Shown: positions 17,112 through 27,840, counted from the stretch's first letter. The stretch: DNA of 64,000 nt from Cupriavidus pauculus (GCF_008693385.1 NZ_CP044067.1:3032602-3096601), one strand, 5' to 3'. Made by a program: numbers and translations. Notes: generated by a model not told the origin, from the sequence alone.

Positions 17112-18239
17112 CTAGCCAGCCGCACCGATCTCTCTGGCAATGCCGGACAGCGGTACGGTGCGATCCACGCCGCCGCGCTTGATGGCCTCGCGCGGCATGC
17201 CGAACACCACGCAACTGTCCTCGTCCTGCGCCACCGTACGCGCTCCCGCGGTGCGCATCTCGAGCAGCCCCGCCGCGCCATCGTCGCCCATGCCCGTCAT
17301 GATGATGCCCAGCGCGTTGGCCCCGGCGCATTTGGCGACCGAGCGGAACAGCACATCGACCGAGGGCCGGTGACGGTTCACGAGCGGGCCATCGACGACC
17401 TCGACGAAGTACTGCGCGCCGCTGCGGCGTAGCAGCAGATGCCGTCCGCCCGGCGCAATCAGCGCCCGGCCGGGCACCACACGGTCGTTGGTCTGTGCCT
17501 CCCTGACGCTGATGGCCGACAACGCATCGAGTCGCGCCGCGAACGCCGCCGTGAACTTCTCGGGCATATGCTGCACGATCACGATGCCCGGGGAGACCCG
17601 CGGCAGGGCCGTCAGCACCTGTTCGAGCGCCTGCGTGCCGCCGGTGGACGTGCCGATGGCCACCACGCGCTCGGTAGTCTGAGCCATCGCGCGCGTCGCG
17701 CCGGGCGGCAGGCCCGCCGACAGAATGACATCGGCCGAATGCTTGGCCGTCGGCGCGACCGGTGCCGCCGGACCCGTGCGCGGCACCAGCCTGCGCACAT
17801 TGGCGCGCGCGGCCGCGCGCACCGTGGCGATCAGCTCGTCGGCCGCTTCCTGCAGGAATTGCTTGAGCCCTAGCTTCGGCTTGGTGACGATGGACACCGC
17901 GCCGGCCGCCATCGCCTCCATCGTCGTCCTGGCGCCTTTCTCGGTCAGCGTGGAGCAGATGACCACGGGGGTAGGGCGCTCCGCCATGATCTTGCGCAGG
18001 AACGTAATGCCGTCCATGCGCGGCATTTCCACATCGAGCACGATCACGTCCGGCCACTGCACGCGCATGCGCTCCATCGCCAGCAGCGGGTCGGCCACCG
18101 CGTGCAGGACCTCGATACCCGGCGCACCGGCCAGCAGGCCGACCAGTACCTGCCGCACGACGGCCGAGTCGTCGACGACCAGCACGCGAATGGGGTGCGC
18201 GGCGTTCCCGGGAAGCCCCTTCGTCGCGGGCGCGGTCAT
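17112..18239 (-). CDS. cheB: Protein-glutamate methylesterase CheB
   Basis: 375-residue response regulator/methylesterase that removes methyl groups from, and deamidates, chemoreceptors. The receiver domain has VVDDSAVVR and the phospho-acceptor D69 in [11 protein letters not shown]. The C-terminal esterase shows the catalytic Ser in [11 protein letters not shown], the His in [13 protein letters not shown] and the Asp in [11 protein letters not shown]. It is the last gene of the chemotaxis operon. Its start overlaps the cheR stop by four bases. Confidence 0.95.
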   Translation of the reverse strand: MTAPATKGLPGNAAHPIRVLVVDDSAVVRQVLVGLLAGAPGIEVLHAVADPLLAMERMRVQWPDVIVLDVEMPRMDGITFLRKIMAERPTPVVICSTLTEKGARTTMEAMAAGAVSIVTKPKLGLKQFLQEAADELIATVRAAARANVRRLVPRTGPAAPVAPTAKHSADVILSAGLPPGATRAMAQTTERVVAIGTSTGGTQALEQVLTALPRVSPGIVIVQHMPEKFTAAFAARLDALSAISVREAQTNDRVVPGRALIAPGGRHLLLRRSGAQYFVEVVDGPLVNRHRPSVDVLFRSVAKCAGANALGIIMTGMGDDGAAGLLEMRTAGARTVAQDEDSCVVFGMPREAIKRGGVDRTVPLSGIAREIGAAG

Positions 18240-19042
18240 AGCGGCTTGCGATAGACGGACGGCGCGATCTGTTCCACCGCGTCGCTCACGTCATTGAGGG
18301 TCTCGGAATGGCCGATGCAGAAATGGCCGCCCGGCCGCAACTGACCCAGCACGCGCGCCACCACCTGGCGCTTGGTCGCGCCGTTGAAATAGATCATCAC
18401 GTTGCGCAGGAACACCATGTCGAACATGCCCACATCGGGCAGGCGATCGTTGAGGTTCGCATGGGTGAACTGCACGCGGGACCGCACGCTGCGGTCCACG
18501 AGCATCGTGCCTTCGTGCTCGCCCTGGCCCTTGAGGCAAAAGCGCTTGAGGTAGGTGGGCGGAATCAGCCGGGCACGCGCGTCGGGATAGTGCCCCGTGC
18601 GCGCCCGCGCGAGCATCCGCGTGCTGATATCGGTGCCGACCACCTCGAATGGCCGGCCCGTCATGCCGTCGGCCAGCACCATGGCCATGCTGTAGGCTTC
18701 CTCGCCGCTCGAGCATGCGGCGCTCCAGATCCGGAACGGCCGCCCGCCCTCGTGCGCCGCGGCGACTTCGCGCAGCAGATCGAAGTGCTTGGGCTCGCGA
18801 AAGAAGTAGGTCTCGTTGGTCGTCAGCAGATCCACCGCGACCTGGACTTCCCTGAGGTCGCGGCGGCTGCGCAGCAGGTCGAAATACGCCGCATAGCTTC
18901 CCAGTTGCCGCGCATGCACGCGCTTGGCCAGCCGGCCGCACACCAGCGCCTTCTTCGCGGGGGAGAGCGTGATGCCCGCCGCCTCGAAGATAAAGCGCTG
19001 GAAGTTGCCGAAGTCCTGATCGGTGAGCATGAACTGTTGCAT
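18236..19042 (-). CDS. cheR: Chemotaxis protein methyltransferase CheR
   Basis: 268-residue SAM-dependent methyltransferase that methylates receptor glutamates. An N-terminal helical domain is followed by the Rossmann methyltransferase ([19 protein letters not shown] as SAM motif [21 protein letters not shown]). It lacks TPR extensions, so it is the plain CheR type. It overlaps cheB and lies 13 bases after cheW. Confidence 0.95.
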   Translation of the reverse strand: MQQFMLTDQDFGNFQRFIFEAAGITLSPAKKALVCGRLAKRVHARQLGSYAAYFDLLRSRRDLREVQVAVDLLTTNETYFFREPKHFDLLREVAAAHEGGRPFRIWSAACSSGEEAYSMAMVLADGMTGRPFEVVGTDISTRMLARARTGHYPDARARLIPPTYLKRFCLKGQGEHEGTMLVDRSVRSRVQFTHANLNDRLPDVGMFDMVFLRNVMIYFNGATKRQVVARVLGQLRPGGHFCIGHSETLNDVSDAVEQIAPSVYRKPL

Positions 19043-19055
19043 GATGCGTGCGCGA

Positions 19056-19598
19056 TCAGGCTTCCACCGGCTGCTGCGCGAGCGTTGCCAGCTGCGTTGC
19101 CAGCTGCGTTGCCATTTCCTCGAGCGACAGCACGCGCTCGAGGTTCAGCAGAATCACGAACCTGCCCTTGACCTTGCCCATGCCTTCGATGAAGTCCGTG
19201 CGAATACGCGCGCCGAACGACGGTGTGGGCTCGATGTCGGACGGGCCGATATCGACGACTTCATTCACCGCGTCCACCACCACGCCCACCACCTGGTACT
19301 CCTCGCCGGCGGGCACTTCGACGATCACGATGCAGGTGCGCTTGCCCACGGCGCTGGACGGCTGGCCGAAGCGCGCCTGCAGGTCCATGACGGGCACCAC
19401 CGCGCCGCGCAGGTTGATCACGCCGCGCACGGTGGGCGGCATCATCGGCACCACGGTCGGCGTGCCGTACTCGATGATCTCCTTGATGGCGAGAATGCCG
19501 ATGGCGAACATCTCCCCGCCAAGCTGGAAGGTCAGATACTGGGTGGTCTCGGCCAGGCCACCGGTCGATGCCACGACGCCGGTCATCGCGTTGGTCAT
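19056..19598 (-). CDS. cheW: Chemotaxis coupling protein CheW
   Basis: 180-residue CheW-like SH3-fold protein that couples receptors to the CheA kinase. Typical segments are YLTFQLGGEMFAIGILAIKE, RGVINLRGAVVPVMDLQARF and GVVVDAVNEVVDI. A short C-terminal tail contains a QLATQLATLA repeat. It lies between the transmembrane MCP and cheR in the operon. Confidence 0.93.
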   Translation of the reverse strand: MTNAMTGVVASTGGLAETTQYLTFQLGGEMFAIGILAIKEIIEYGTPTVVPMMPPTVRGVINLRGAVVPVMDLQARFGQPSSAVGKRTCIVIVEVPAGEEYQVVGVVVDAVNEVVDIGPSDIEPTPSFGARIRTDFIEGMGKVKGRFVILLNLERVLSLEEMATQLATQLATLAQQPVEA

Positions 19599-19615
19599 TG
19601 TTCCGCTCCGCTCGC

Positions 19616-21271
19616 TCAGTAACGGGCGAACGAACGCTCGTCGATGCCGCCGTCCATCATGTCCCCATCCGCCATCGCAAGGTCCAGCACCGGCGTAGCC
19701 TTGCGGGCGGCGGTCTTGGCCGGCTTGCGTGCCGTGGCGCGCGTCCGGCGCGCATCGGCCATGCCCGAGATGCGGAAGAAGCTGATGGTGTTGCGCAGCT
19801 GCTCGGCCTGGCCGCTCATCTCTTCGGCCGTGGCCGCGAGTTCTTCCGAGCTCGATGCGTTCTGCTGCGTGGTCTGGCTCAGCTGCGTCATCGCGGCGTT
19901 GATCTGGCTCACGCCCGACGACTGTTCCTCGGACGCGGCGGTAATTTCCTGCACGAGGTCCGACGTCTTGCGGATGTTGGGCACCATCTCGTCGAGCAGC
20001 TTGCCCGCGCGTTCCGCGAGTTCCACGCTGGAGCCGGCCACGTCACCGATTTCCTGCGCGGCCACCTGGCTGCGCTCGGCGAGCTTGCGCACTTCCGCCG
20101 CCACCACCGCGAAGCCCTTGCCGTGCTCGCCGGCACGCGCGGCTTCGATCGCCGCGTTCAGCGCGAGCAGGTTGGTCTGGTATGCGATGTCGTCGATGAT
20201 GCCGATCTTCTGGGCAATCTGCTTCATCGCGGACACCGTGGCGCGCACGGCCTCGCCGCCTTCGGAAGCCTCGGTGGCCGCCTTGGTCGCAATGCTGTCG
20301 GTCACCTTCGAGTTCTCGGTGTTCTGGGAAATCGAGGCCGTCATCTGTTCGACCGATGCGCTCGTTTCCTCCACGCCCGATGCCTGCTCGCTGGACGCCT
20401 GGCTCAGCGACTGCGCCGTGGCGCTCACTTCCTCCGATGCGCCGGCGAGGGCTTCGGCACCGCCGTTGACTTCGCTGACGATATGGGAGAGCTTGCCGAC
20501 CATGTTCTTCATCGCGGCCAGCACGCTGGTGTTGTCACCCGCGCGCGTCTGGATGTCGAGCGTCAGGTCGCCATTGGATACGCTGTTGGCGATCTCGCCC
20601 ACGTAGGCCGGCTCGCCGCCGAGCTGGCGCACGAGCGAACGCGTGATCAGGAAGGCCATGGCCAGTGCGAGGATCGAGCAGCCGATCAGCGTGCCGATGA
20701 CCCACGAGCGCGCGTTGGCGAACACTTCGGCGGCCGTGCGCGCGGCGCCGTCGGCGCCGTTCACGTTGATCTCGGTCAGCTTGTCGGTGGCGGTACGGAA
20801 TGCGTTGTAGCGCTTGAGCGAGGTGCCGTTCAGCACGTTACGCGCTTCCTCGTTCTTGTTCGCCGCGCCCAGCGTGACGATCTTGTCGTGTTCCGCGATA
20901 AAGCCGTCCAGATCCGCCTTGGCCTGATCGTACAGCTGCTTCTCTTCAGGGGAGGACAGGAGCTTGCCGTACTCTTCCCACGTCTTGCGCATGGAGGCGA
21001 TACGGTCGCTGGACTCCGAGATGGCGTCGCGGATCTCGTTGGCATCGTCGGTCAGGATCGTGCGCAACTCGAGCACACGCACGCGGTGCAGGTTGCCGCG
21101 CGTCAACAGCACGTCCTTGACGCTGGGCATCCAGTTGGTGGCGATATCCACCGTGGAGGCGTTCACCGTGGACAACTGCACGATGGCATAGGTGCCGAGC
21201 CCTATCATGAGGGCAAGCACGATGACGAACGAGCCGAAGAGCTTCGTCGCGAGTTTCATGTTGGTGAACAT
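19616..21271 (-). CDS. Methyl-accepting chemotaxis protein (transmembrane)
   Basis: 551-residue chemoreceptor. It has an N-terminal membrane helix (residues about 10-30), a periplasmic four-helix-bundle sensor (about 31-190), a second membrane helix (about 192-212), HAMP, then a long cytoplasmic coiled coil. The hairpin tip is [20 protein letters not shown] and [20 protein letters not shown]. The start [11 protein letters not shown] at 21271 is chosen because AAGGAA precedes it. The gene overlaps the 3' end of cheA by 16 bases. The Lys/Arg-rich C-terminal tail has no NWETF-type CheR tether. Confidence 0.93.
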   Translation of the reverse strand: MFTNMKLATKLFGSFVIVLALMIGLGTYAIVQLSTVNASTVDIATNWMPSVKDVLLTRGNLHRVRVLELRTILTDDANEIRDAISESSDRIASMRKTWEEYGKLLSSPEEKQLYDQAKADLDGFIAEHDKIVTLGAANKNEEARNVLNGTSLKRYNAFRTATDKLTEINVNGADGAARTAAEVFANARSWVIGTLIGCSILALAMAFLITRSLVRQLGGEPAYVGEIANSVSNGDLTLDIQTRAGDNTSVLAAMKNMVGKLSHIVSEVNGGAEALAGASEEVSATAQSLSQASSEQASGVEETSASVEQMTASISQNTENSKVTDSIATKAATEASEGGEAVRATVSAMKQIAQKIGIIDDIAYQTNLLALNAAIEAARAGEHGKGFAVVAAEVRKLAERSQVAAQEIGDVAGSSVELAERAGKLLDEMVPNIRKTSDLVQEITAASEEQSSGVSQINAAMTQLSQTTQQNASSSEELAATAEEMSGQAEQLRNTISFFRISGMADARRTRATARKPAKTAARKATPVLDLAMADGDMMDGGIDERSFARY

Positions 21272-23268
21272 GATCTTTCCTTGTTGATTTCGGTACGAGG
21301 GGAGACGCTGAGAATCTGGTTGAGCGCGGGGACGTCGAGAATGAGCGCGACGTCGCCGCTGCCGAGAATGCTTGAGCCGCTGATGCCCTGCAGATGCGCG
21401 AACATGCGCGCGAGCGGCTTGATCACGGTCTGCGCTTCGCCGAGCAGGCGATCGACGATGATGCCGAAGCCCTGTCCCGCATGCCGTACGACCACGACGC
21501 TCTGGCGCGTGGCGGCGGCGTCCTGAATATCGAACAGCGTTCGCAGCCGCACGAACGGCAGCACCTGTCCGCGGAGTTCCATGAAGTCGTGGCCGGTGTC
21601 CTCGCGGAATTCGACGCATTCCTCCACCGCCTCCAGCGGTAGCACGAACACCGAGTTGCCGACGGACACCTGGAAGCCGTTGATGATGGCCAGCGTCAGC
21701 GGCAACCGTACGGACACCGTGGTGCCCACGCCCGGATCGCTGTCGATGGACACGGTGCCGCGCAGCGCGGTGATATTGCGCTTGACCACGTCCATGCCGA
21801 CGCCGCGGCCCGACAGGTTCGTGATCTGTTCGGCCGTGGAGAAGCCCGGCTCGAAGATCAGCGCGTAGATTTCCTGGTCGCTGAGTACCTTGCCCGCTTC
21901 CACGAGCCCGCGGTCGATGGCCTTGGCGAGGATCTTCTCGCGCGAGAGGCCGCCGCCGTCGTCGCCGACCTCGATCACGATGCTGCCGGAGTCGTGATAG
22001 GCATTCAGGCGCACCGTCCCGCGCGCGGGCTTGCCGCGCGCCGCGCGGACCTCCGCGGACTCGATGCCGTGGTCCATGCTGTTGCGCACGAGGTGCGTCA
22101 GCGGATCGCCGATCTTCTCGACGACCGTCTTGTCGAGTTCGGTATCCTCGCCGCTGATCTCGAGCACGATGTCCTTGCCGATCTCGCGCGATACGTCATG
22201 CACCACGCGCTGGAAGCGGCTGAACGTGCCGCCGATCTTGACCATGCGCAGTTGCAGCGCGTTGTCGCGAACTTCCTGCACGAGGCCGATCAGCGTCGAA
22301 TGCGCTTCGTGCAGTGCCGAGCTGTGCAGCGAACGGCCGGCCTGCATCGCGGTGGCGGACGCCGTAATCAACTCGCCGACGAGGTCGACGAGGCGGTCGA
22401 GCTTGTCGGCATCGACGCGCACCGACTGGCGTTCGCCCGCGCGGGCGGCAGGGCGTTCGATCGTGGCCGACGCCGTGGCGCTGGTATCGATCGCGGCCTC
22501 GGCCGAGGCATTGGCAGTCGCCACGCTGGCGGCTTCCGGCGCGCCTGCCGGTTCGATCGCCACTTCGCAATCGTCGATCACGAACTCGAACGTGCCTTCG
22601 ATCGCCGCCCGGCCCGCGTCGCTGGCCAGCACGATCTCGAAACCGAGATAGCACGACTCGGCATCCATGTCCGCGAGCGGCGGCAGCGCGTCGGTCAGCG
22701 TTTCGATCGACACGATCGTGCCGAGCTTGCCCAGATACCGTATGAACGACAGCGGGTCCATGCCGTTGCGCAGCACGTCGGGGCCGAAGCGCAGCGCGAT
22801 GCGCCAGTGCGTCATGCCGTCGTCAGCGGGAGCGCCCTGCGTGGCGCGCTCGGCCTTGCCGGTTTCGTCCGCGGGCGTGTCGAGGTAGGTATGCAGTTGC
22901 GCGAGCAGCGGGGCCGCATCGGCGTCGAGTTCCGGCGTGGATTCGGTGCGGCCTTCGGCGGCAACGCCGACGAGGCGGGCGATATGGTCGCCACAGGCAA
23001 GCAGCAGCGATACCACGGCCTCGTCGATCGGCAGCGCGCCATCGCGCACCCGATCGAGCACGCTCTCCGCGACATGCGCGAAGTCGACGATAAAGTCGAG
23101 GCCGAAGAGTCCCGCCGAACCCTTGATGGTATGCGCGGCGCGAAAGATCTCGTTGATCGAGTCGCCGGGATCGGCTTCATGCGTCACGCGCAGCAGCGCG
23201 GATTCCATATCCTCGAGCAGCTCGCGGCTCTCGACGATAAAGGCCTGGAGGGCCTGATCCATGTTCAT
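21256..23268 (-). CDS. cheA: Chemotaxis histidine kinase CheA
   Basis: 670-residue hybrid-free CheA. The P1 phosphotransfer domain carries H46 in [11 protein letters not shown] poorly conserved middle region follows (about residues 130-290, with an Ala-rich linker), then the dimerisation domain ([19 protein letters not shown]). The ATPase domain has [12 protein letters not shown] as N box and [13 protein letters not shown] as G1. A C-terminal CheW-like regulatory domain completes it. The start overlaps the STAS gene stop (ATGA). It autophosphorylates and passes phosphate to CheY and CheB in this operon. Confidence 0.95.
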   Translation of the reverse strand: MNMDQALQAFIVESRELLEDMESALLRVTHEADPGDSINEIFRAAHTIKGSAGLFGLDFIVDFAHVAESVLDRVRDGALPIDEAVVSLLLACGDHIARLVGVAAEGRTESTPELDADAAPLLAQLHTYLDTPADETGKAERATQGAPADDGMTHWRIALRFGPDVLRNGMDPLSFIRYLGKLGTIVSIETLTDALPPLADMDAESCYLGFEIVLASDAGRAAIEGTFEFVIDDCEVAIEPAGAPEAASVATANASAEAAIDTSATASATIERPAARAGERQSVRVDADKLDRLVDLVGELITASATAMQAGRSLHSSALHEAHSTLIGLVQEVRDNALQLRMVKIGGTFSRFQRVVHDVSREIGKDIVLEISGEDTELDKTVVEKIGDPLTHLVRNSMDHGIESAEVRAARGKPARGTVRLNAYHDSGSIVIEVGDDGGGLSREKILAKAIDRGLVEAGKVLSDQEIYALIFEPGFSTAEQITNLSGRGVGMDVVKRNITALRGTVSIDSDPGVGTTVSVRLPLTLAIINGFQVSVGNSVFVLPLEAVEECVEFREDTGHDFMELRGQVLPFVRLRTLFDIQDAAATRQSVVVVRHAGQGFGIIVDRLLGEAQTVIKPLARMFAHLQGISGSSILGSGDVALILDVPALNQILSVSPRTEINKERSCSPT

Positions 23269-23549
23269 GCGGGGACCCCCAGCGCCGTCGAAAGATTGAA
23301 CAGACCGAGCACGTCGCGCACGGCCGGACTGGCATCGGAGAAGGCGAGCGCCACGCCTGCCGCGATGGCCGCCCGTTGCGTGGCAACCAGCAGCTGGACG
23401 CCCGAGCTGTCGATCTCGCTGACCTCGGCAAGATCGATGACGATCGAGGCGGGCGGGGCGGGCAGTGCCGCCATCAGGGCTTCGCGCAATTCGGCAGCGC
23501 GGTAGATCGTCAGTTCGCCATCCAGGGCGAAGCGCAGGGCGTCGCTCAT
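23265..23549 (-). CDS. STAS-domain protein (anti-sigma-factor-antagonist-like)
   Basis: 94-residue stand-alone STAS domain starting at ATG 23549 (MSDALRF). The core VIDLAEVSEIDSSGVQLLVA carries the conserved Ser of the SpoIIAA-type phosphorylation loop (IDSSG). Such small STAS proteins are often encoded in chemotaxis and Wsp-like operons and may act as phosphorylatable switches or scaffold parts. It overlaps cheA by four bases and the cheY stop by four bases, so the three genes are translationally coupled. Confidence 0.85.
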   Translation of the reverse strand: MSDALRFALDGELTIYRAAELREALMAALPAPPASIVIDLAEVSEIDSSGVQLLVATQRAAIAAGVALAFSDASPAVRDVLGLFNLSTALGVPA

Positions 23550-23914
23550 GGCAGCACGAGCTTCTCGACGGCGCCGAGCAGGGTGGGCGGCTGGAACGGC
23601 TTGACGACCCACGCCTTGGCGCCGGCCAGCTGGCCTTCGCGCTTCTTCGCCTCCTGGCTTTCGGTGGTGAGCATGATCACCGGCGTGAAGCGATACGCAG
23701 GCAGGGCCTTGACGGCCTTCAGGAACGTGATGCCATCCATGTTCGGCATGTTCACGTCGCTGATGATCAGATGCACCTTCTGGCCCGTGAGCTTGGAGAG
23801 CGCGTCGCGGCCATCGCTGGCCTCGATGACCGCGTAGCCCGCGCCCTTCAGTGCGATACCCACGACCTGGCGAACCGAGGAGGAGTCGTCAACGATCAGG
23901 ATGGTCTTTGCCAT
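23546..23914 (-). CDS. cheY: CheY-like single-domain response regulator
   Basis: 122-residue receiver-only protein. The acidic pocket is DD in LIVDDSSSVR. The phospho-acceptor Asp is in LIISDVNMPNMDG, the conserved Thr in MLTTES and the Lys in WVVKPF. It is the likely phosphorylation target of CheA. Whether its output is a flagellar motor or another system cannot be told here, because no flagellar gene is in view. Confidence 0.92.
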   Translation of the reverse strand: MAKTILIVDDSSSVRQVVGIALKGAGYAVIEASDGRDALSKLTGQKVHLIISDVNMPNMDGITFLKAVKALPAYRFTPVIMLTTESQEAKKREGQLAGAKAWVVKPFQPPTLLGAVEKLVLP

Positions 23915-23934
23915 GGTGTGTGGTCCTTGGTGCT

Positions 23935-25131
23935 TCAGAAGAAAGTAATGTCGTCGTGCTGCGCGGCCGCGGCCGCGGCCGCGGCCGGTGCGGATGCGGG
24001 TGCGGCAGCGGTCGCGCCGCCGGAATTCTTGGTGCCGTGATGGACCGCGCGCTCGCTCGCCATCGCATAGGTCGCCTCGAGTTCCCGCAGCAGGCCGTCC
24101 GCCCGCAGCGGTGCATCCTCGCCGCGCTCGCAATCGGCCACGTGTTCCTGCACGACCGCGGGCACGCGATCGATGTTGTCGCGCACATGGCTCAGGATCT
24201 GGCTCACGCGATCCTGAAACTGGAGTTGCACGAGGGCCTCGTTGACTTCCACCTGGATGCCGCGGCTCTCTTCGCGCAGCATTTCCGCCGATTGGGCCAG
24301 CGTGTGGGTCAGGCCATCGAAGCGGCTGAGCACATCCTGAATCCGCTGCTCGGAGTCCGTCATGACGTGGTCCTCCTGCGTGCGCGACGCGTCGGCGGCC
24401 TTGCGCGTTTCTTCGATCGCGGCATTGATGACGGAGATCTTGCTGGCAATCTGCCGGCCGGTTTCGCCGGACATGCGCGACAGCGCGCGCACTTCCTGCG
24501 CGACCTGGCTGAAGCCTCTGCCGAGTTCGCCGGCGTGCGCGGCCTCGATGGTGGCGTTGATCGCAAGCAGGTTCGTCTGGTGCGCGATGCGCGAGACGCC
24601 GTCCGCCATGTCCTGCAGTTCGCCGATAAAGGCCTGCAGATCCTGGATCTTCGTCAGCATATGCGCCTTGCCGGCCATCGCCTCGCGCAGCGAGTCGACC
24701 ACGCCCTGCAACTGCTGCTGGCTCGCGGTGTAGACGGCCTGCGCGGCACCGTCGGCGGTGCCGCCGTCGTGGCTGCCCGACTGTTGCAGCGTCTGGCCGA
24801 GGCGCGTGACGATGCCCGCGAAACGCGCGCTCAGCGCGGTAATCGCGTCTTCCATCTGACTGCGGGAGGATTCGATGTGGGCGGCCCACACTGGCGACAG
24901 CGCGGCACTGAAGTCGTGCATGTCGGCGAGCAGCGCGCGCCGTGTGGCCATGTCGCTGGCCTGCTGACGTCGTGCGTGCCATGTGGCGGCGGTGCCGATC
25001 GCGACGAGGGGCAACGCGCCGACGATGCCGGCGATGCTGCCGCCGGATGCACCCACCGTGACGAGCGCGCCGAAGGCGCCGAACGCGGCGGGGAAATACG
25101 CAGGCTGGAACAGCCGGGCTGTGGTGATCAT
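23935..25131 (-). CDS. Methyl-accepting chemotaxis-like protein, first gene of the che operon
   Basis: 398-residue receptor-like protein. Two short hydrophobic stretches lie in residues about 10-52, with almost no periplasmic loop between them. A cytoplasmic coiled coil follows, with a divergent signalling tip ([36 protein letters not shown]). The C-terminus has an alanine run (encoded by repeated GCGGCC near 23963-23987) and ends HDDITFF. It probably senses an intracellular or membrane-proximal signal. It precedes cheY by 20 bases. Confidence 0.85.
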   Translation of the reverse strand: MITTARLFQPAYFPAAFGAFGALVTVGASGGSIAGIVGALPLVAIGTAATWHARRQQASDMATRRALLADMHDFSAALSPVWAAHIESSRSQMEDAITALSARFAGIVTRLGQTLQQSGSHDGGTADGAAQAVYTASQQQLQGVVDSLREAMAGKAHMLTKIQDLQAFIGELQDMADGVSRIAHQTNLLAINATIEAAHAGELGRGFSQVAQEVRALSRMSGETGRQIASKISVINAAIEETRKAADASRTQEDHVMTDSEQRIQDVLSRFDGLTHTLAQSAEMLREESRGIQVEVNEALVQLQFQDRVSQILSHVRDNIDRVPAVVQEHVADCERGEDAPLRADGLLRELEATYAMASERAVHHGTKNSGGATAAAPASAPAAAAAAAAQHDDITFF

Positions 25132-25220
25132 TTGAATCTCGAGGTACGAAGCATGGCGTGAAGCGTGTGCTTCCGTGCGATTGCTTCTCTTAACGACCGC
25201 GAGACTCGATACTTAAATAC

Positions 25221-25856
25221 TCACTTCAGACCGATTGGGTCTTTCTTTCGATCGCCTACCACGACGAGTGCCTGCGCCTGCTTCTTGCCCACCGAGCGGG
25301 AGCGATGCGGAATCGACGCGTTGAAGTACAGCGAATCGCCTGCCTTCATGCGCACGGTGCGATGCTCGAACAGGACTTCCATTTCGCCCTGCACGACGAA
25401 GATCAGTTCTTCGCCCGCGTGGCTGGCAAGGGGCTGCTTCTCGTTGATCGTGAACGGCGGACTCATGATGAACGGGTTCATCGTCTTGTCCGCGCGCGCG
25501 GTGGCGATCGCTTCGTAAAGATAGCCGTCTCGTTCCGCCGAAGGGCTGAAGGGCACGCGATCGGCGGGCGTCACGTGCAGGATCTCGTTCGCGCGATCGG
25601 GCTTGGCGATGAGCTGATCGACGGTCACGCCGAGCGCTTCGGCAAGCTTGAGCACGGTGGCGATAGTGGGCGACGAGAGCCCGCGTTCCAGCTTGGAGAG
25701 ATAGCTCTTGGTCAGCGACGCGCGCGTGGCGAGCTCTTCGAGCGTGAGGCCATTGAGCTTGCGGAGCTCGGCGAGGCGCTCGGCGATATTGGCGGCACTG
25801 CTGGCGGCGCTGCTGGTGGCGCTGCGGGTGGCGCTGGAGTCCTGCTTGCTGGTCAT
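25221..25856 (-). CDS. XRE-family regulator with C-terminal cupin sensor
   Basis: 211-residue regulator. The N-terminal Cro/CI HTH is RLAELRKLNGLTLEELATRA with TKSYLSKLERGLSSPTIATV. A C-terminal cupin (about residues 130-205) contains EELIFVVQGEMEVLFEHRTV and GDSLYFNASIPHRS. Members of this family (PuuR/SutR type) control uptake or catabolic genes in response to small metabolites. I chose ATG 25856 (MTSKQDSS); upstream in-frame ATGs exist but would add a poorly conserved tail. It diverges from the Bug/aldolase operon, with a palindrome in between. Confidence 0.82.
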   Translation of the reverse strand: MTSKQDSSATRSATSSAASSAANIAERLAELRKLNGLTLEELATRASLTKSYLSKLERGLSSPTIATVLKLAEALGVTVDQLIAKPDRANEILHVTPADRVPFSPSAERDGYLYEAIATARADKTMNPFIMSPPFTINEKQPLASHAGEELIFVVQGEMEVLFEHRTVRMKAGDSLYFNASIPHRSRSVGKKQAQALVVVGDRKKDPIGLK

Positions 25857-25929
25857 GGGTGATTCGCGTTGGGGCCGTGCCCCCGTTCGGTGCGGGCAGA
25901 CGTGCATTGTAAGGTTCGCGCACCAACTC

Positions 25930-25944
25930 GGCAACTTGGTTGCC
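25930..25944. promoter_or_regulatory. Inverted-repeat operator in the XRE/Bug divergent promoter
   Basis: GGCAAC-TTG-GTTGCC is a perfect 6-bp inverted repeat. It continues into TTTA-GGAAAC, a third, imperfect half-site (25949-25954). Three phased half-sites in a divergent control region fit binding by the adjacent XRE-cupin regulator. No binding data are implied. Confidence 0.58.
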
Positions 25945-26005
25945 TTTAGGAAACTATGGTGTCATTATGGACACTCACGTTTCAACCCGAAGAAGGAGAA
26001 GTCGA

Positions 26006-26983
26006 GTGCGCCCCCACCGTTCCTGTCTGCATGCCGTCGCGCTGGCATGCGCCGCGCTCACGCTAAGTGGCGCGGCCGCCGCCCAAGGCGCCTATCCCGA
26101 TCGCCCGATCACGCTCGTGGTGCCATTCGGCGCCGGCGGCATCACCGACCTGGTGGCGCGCGCCACCGGCAAGGCGCTGTCCGAGCAGCTCGGCCAGTCC
26201 ATCGTCGTGGAAAACCGTCCAGGCGCAGGCGGCAATATCGCCGCCGACTACGTGCGCCGCGCCAGGCCTGACGGCTACACGCTGCTGTTCGCGACGGTCG
26301 GCGTGCTGGCGGTCAATCCGCATACCGACGTCAAGGTCAACTTCAATAGCGCGAAAGACTTCACGTACGTGTCGCTCGTCGGTTCCACGCCGCACGTGCT
26401 CGTGGTGGGCCCCAGCGTCACGGTCAAGACGCTGCCCGATCTGATCAAGCTGGCGAAGGCGAAGCCGGACAGCCTTAGCGTGGGCACCGCCGGCGTTGGC
26501 AGCTCGCCGTACCAGGGCATGAAGATCCTGGAGGAGGGGTCGAAGGTCCAGTTCCTGCACGTGCCGTTCAAGAGCGGCTCCGAGTCGGTGACCAACGTGG
26601 CATCGGGGCAGGTCGATCTGACGTTCGAAGCCTCGCCGCAGGTCATGCCGTTCGTGACCTCGGGCAAATTGCGCGCGCTGGCGGTGGCCAATCCGCAACG
26701 GCTGTCGACGGCGCCCGACGTGCCGTCCACGGCCGAACTCGGCTATCCCGGTATCGTGTCGGGCTCGGTCGCGGGCGTGGTCGGACCGGCCGGCCTCGAT
26801 GCCGAGGTGGTCAAGAAGCTCAATTCGGCCATCGTGACCGCGGTGGCCAATCCGAAGTTCAAGGCCGTGCTCGTGGCGCAGGGCACGGAGCCGACGGCAT
26901 CCACGCCGGAGCAGTTCCGCCAGATGATCGGCAACGAGGACCGCCGCTGGTCGGCGCTGCTCAAGTCCGAGGCCAGGAACTAG
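26006..26983 (+). CDS. Periplasmic substrate-binding protein, Bug/TctC family (TTT receptor)
   Basis: 325-residue Bug receptor. The GTG at 26006 follows AAGGAGAA at ideal spacing and gives a standard signal peptide (cleavage near AAAAQGAYPD). An ATG at 25967 would add a 13-residue arginine-rich tail. The mature start PITLVVPFGAGGITDLVARA and VVENRPGAGGNIAADYV are family hallmarks. It is the first gene of an apparent unit with a class II aldolase, under the divergent XRE-cupin regulator. Confidence 0.9.
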   Translation: MRPHRSCLHAVALACAALTLSGAAAAQGAYPDRPITLVVPFGAGGITDLVARATGKALSEQLGQSIVVENRPGAGGNIAADYVRRARPDGYTLLFATVGVLAVNPHTDVKVNFNSAKDFTYVSLVGSTPHVLVVGPSVTVKTLPDLIKLAKAKPDSLSVGTAGVGSSPYQGMKILEEGSKVQFLHVPFKSGSESVTNVASGQVDLTFEASPQVMPFVTSGKLRALAVANPQRLSTAPDVPSTAELGYPGIVSGSVAGVVGPAGLDAEVVKKLNSAIVTAVANPKFKAVLVAQGTEPTASTPEQFRQMIGNEDRRWSALLKSEARN

Positions 26984-27040
26984 AACCCGCAGCATCGATT
27001 ACCCTCACTCCCAGCACACTCAAACAAAAGGAGCCAAGAC

Positions 27041-27817
27041 ATGGCCGATACCATGCAACTGAGCAAGAGCGAGATCGTCGCGACCGAACTCAGGAAGATG
27101 CAGACCGAACTGCGCGCGGAAAAGCTGCCGCTGCGCGAAGCGGTGGCGGAGACCTGCCGCATCCTGTTCGCATTCGGGCACGACTCGGGCCTGTCCGGGC
27201 AAATCACCGCGCGCGCGGAAAAGCCCGGTACCTACTGGACGCAGCGTCTGGGTCTCGGTTTCGACGAGATTACCGCCGCGAATCTGCTGCTCGTGGACGA
27301 GGATCTGCGCGTGCTCGAAGGCGCGGGCATGCCGAACCCGGCCAACCGTTTCCACTCCTGGCTCTACCGTGCGCGTCCGGACCTCAACTGCATCGTGCAT
27401 TCGCACGCGCCGCATGCATCGGCGCTGGCGATGCTCGAAGTGCCGCTCGTGATTTCGCATATGGATACATGCGTGCTCTACGACCAGGTCGCGTTCCTCG
27501 AAAAATGGCCGGGCATTCCGGTCGGCAACGAGGAGGGCGAGATCATCTCCGGCGCGCTGGGCGACAAGAAGGCCATTCTGCTGTCGCACCACGGGCTGCT
27601 CGTCGGTGGCGCGTCGGTGGAAGAAGCGTGCGTGATCGGCGTGATGTTCGAGCGCGCGGCGCGCCTGCACCTGCTGGCGATGGCCGCCGGCGAGATCAAG
27701 CCCATCGATCCGGAACTCGGTCGCGAGGCGCAGCGATGGGTCAGCACGCAGAAGCGGTTCGAGGCGACGTTCGCGTATTACTCGCGCCGCGCCGGGCGCG
27801 AACTGCCGATCCGTTAA
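27041..27817 (+). CDS. Class II aldolase/adducin family protein
   Basis: 258-residue zinc-type class II aldolase or decarboxylase. Metal ligands are visible as HSHAPHA (near residue 123) and SHHGLL (near residue 184), with LSGQITARAE as the phosphate/carboxylate-binding region. Such proteins act on sugar phosphates, tartronate-like or other hydroxy acids. Linked to a Bug receptor 57 bases upstream, it probably processes an imported hydroxy-carboxylic acid. AAGGAG lies upstream of the ATG. Confidence 0.87.
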   Translation: MADTMQLSKSEIVATELRKMQTELRAEKLPLREAVAETCRILFAFGHDSGLSGQITARAEKPGTYWTQRLGLGFDEITAANLLLVDEDLRVLEGAGMPNPANRFHSWLYRARPDLNCIVHSHAPHASALAMLEVPLVISHMDTCVLYDQVAFLEKWPGIPVGNEEGEIISGALGDKKAILLSHHGLLVGGASVEEACVIGVMFERAARLHLLAMAAGEIKPIDPELGREAQRWVSTQKRFEATFAYYSRRAGRELPIR

Positions 27818-27840
27818 GTCGGCGCGGTAGGCGCGGGAGC

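Noticed and set aside
14863..18057. Very long minus-strand open frame spanning the flavoprotein, thioesterase and cheB region
   Set aside because: Only the part from 16560 downward has real domains. The upstream part is cheB and thioesterase DNA read in the wrong frame, which stays open because of high GC.
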